Source: Chloroflexota bacterium
GTDB taxonomy: Bacteria; Chloroflexota; Dehalococcoidia; SM23-28-2; HRBIN24
Direction of reading: 5' to 3'
Length of the DNA stretch: 6,122 nt
Assembly (NCBI GenBank): GCA_030550295.1
Contig: JAUQPQ010000089.1
Location: 1-6,122, forward strand
The notes beneath the pieces are model-generated. The model worked only from the letters and a program-made list of their open reading frames with translations, had not been told where the DNA came from and searched no databases. A program made the position numbers and the translations under genes. The stretch's first letter is position 1; every line of letters begins with the position of its first letter. This document shows positions 5,185 through 6,122 of the stretch, piece after piece.

Positions 5185-6122
5185 GATGATACTGGGATGA
5201 CGACGGTAAAGGCAGAACCTCCCTCAGGTAGGGCATCGGCCCATACCTTCCCTCCATGGGCCTCTACCACGTGCTTCACAATGGCCAGCCCTAGCCCAGC
5301 CCCAGGCATCTGCCTGGCCCTCTTGCTCCGATAAAAGCGCTCGAAGATGCGCTCTCGCTCTTCGTGGTCTATGCCTATGCCCGTATCCTCTACCCGAATT
5401 GCTACCCCCTCGTCTGTGGCATAGGCGGCCACGGTGATGCGCCCCCCAGCAGGGGTGAACTTGATGGCATTATCCAGCAGGTTGATTACAGCCCGCTGCA
5501 GGCGCTCCGGGTCGGCCCGAACTGGTGGCAAGGCGCCACCGATATCTACCTGGAGCTTTAGCCCCGCCTGAAGAACCCTGGGCAACTGGCTTTCCACTGC
5601 CTTCTGCACTACTTCCTCCAGCTTTACCCCCTCCTTGAACTCTATACCTATCCCTGTCTCTAAGGTGGAAAGCTCCAGAAGCCCGTTTACCAGATCCTGT
5701 AGGCGAACCACCTCTTGCAGGGCGAGGGTGAGGAAAGTATCCCTGTCTTTAGGGTCGTTTATGGCCCCGCCTTGTAGGGTCTCCAGGGCTGCCCTAAGAG
5801 AGGCTAGGGGGCTGCGAAGTTCATGGGAGACGTTAGCTACGAAATCACGCCTCACCCTCTGGAGGAGACGGGCCTCCCCCACATCACGCAAATGTATTAG
5901 GCACCGTTCATCTCCCCCTAAGGAGAAGGCCCTTATCTGAAGAGGCCGACCATGGAAGCTATCTATTACAGCCACAGCCTCGCGCTGACCGCGATGCACA
6001 GACGTTACCGCCTTTACCACCTGTTCATAAGGGAGGAACCAGGTCAGGGGGCGCCCCTTTAACTCTTCTTTAGTACGCCCAAGGAAGGAGGCGGCACTGG
6101 CATTCATGAAGGCTATATTCCC
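5181..6122 (-). CDS. phoR: PhoR-type PAS-domain sensor histidine kinase, C-terminal 313 residues (5' end outside window)
   Basis: The frame runs off the right edge, so the N-terminus (usually membrane segments) is not visible. In order: part of a PAS domain (visible residues 1-85, beginning GNIAFMNASAASFLGRTKEE), the HisKA dimerisation domain with H-box FVANVSHELRSPLASL (phospho-accepting His at visible residue 100), and the HATPase_c domain with N-box INLLDNAIKFTPAGG (213-227), G1 VEDTGIGI (244-251), F-box IFERFYRSK and G2 GAGLGLAIVKHVVEAHGG (274-291). The sequence DFVANVSHELRSPL is typical of PhoR/WalK-like kinases. In the Pho system such a kinase phosphorylates the PhoP/PhoB regulator when phosphate is low and is inhibited through PhoU and PstB at its PAS domain. 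The placement next to pst supports PhoR over other PAS kinases. The cognate response regulator is not in the window and would be expected further upstream. The stop codon TAA falls inside the next regulatory array. Confidence 0.9.
   Translation of the reverse strand, partial: GNIAFMNASAASFLGRTKEELKGRPLTWFLPYEQVVKAVTSVHRGQREAVAVIDSFHGRPLQIRAFSLGGDERCLIHLRDVGEARLLQRVRRDFVANVSHELRSPLASLRAALETLQGGAINDPKDRDTFLTLALQEVVRLQDLVNGLLELSTLETGIGIEFKEGVKLEEVVQKAVESQLPRVLQAGLKLQVDIGGALPPVRADPERLQRAVINLLDNAIKFTPAGGRITVAAYATDEGVAIRVEDTGIGIDHEERERIFERFYRSKRARQMPGAGLGLAIVKHVVEAHGGKVWADALPEGGSAFTVVIPVSS

Overview
The window is one stretch of a phosphate-starvation (Pho) locus, and every gene I can support lies on the minus strand. 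In transcription order (right to left) it holds: the 3' part of a PhoR-type PAS/sensor histidine kinase (cut by the right edge), a histidine-phosphatase-superfamily gene, pstS, pstC, pstA, pstB, a decayed arsenate-reductase-like (ArsC/LMW-phosphatase fold) remnant, and the first 108 codons of phoU (cut by the left edge). The long plus-strand open frames are antisense shadows of these genes.

Organism: the sequence alone does not name it. Several features point to a Gram-positive-type or Chloroflexota-like bacterium rather than an enterobacterium: PhoP boxes of the TTAACA direct-repeat kind, a PstS with a lipoprotein-like signal, strong AGGAGG ribosome sites with GTG and TTG starts, and frequent AGG/AGA arginine codons. 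This is a low-confidence inference.

Layout: phoR ends at 5181. A 79-base gap (5102-5180) carries three TTAAnn repeats spaced 11 and 10 bases apart. The histidine phosphatase gene (4385-5101) follows. A 77-base gap (4308-4384) follows, and a four-repeat array of the same type begins inside the end of the phosphatase gene and runs into this gap, just upstream of pstS. From pstS to pstB the genes overlap (TAATG, GTGA and a 7-base TTGGTAG overlap), so they look translationally coupled. pstB ends at 630. The 304 bases between pstB and phoU are not empty: they encode the C-terminal two thirds of an ArsC-like protein, without its N-terminal catalytic P-loop and with a one-base frameshift at a run of six G. 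Its second frame runs without a stop into phoU.

How the genes work together: PstS captures phosphate outside the membrane, PstC and PstA form the channel, and PstB drives import with ATP. PhoU couples transporter state to PhoR, which phosphorylates a PhoP/PhoB-type regulator (not in the window). That regulator would bind the TTAACA arrays. The histidine phosphatase is probably a Pho-regulated phosphatase whose substrate I cannot infer. The ArsC remnant fits an older arrangement in which arsenate leaking through Pst was reduced by a co-transcribed enzyme. I see no CRISPR array, mobile element, RNA gene or clearly new system. The most unusual items are the arsC relic and the paired PhoP-box arrays.
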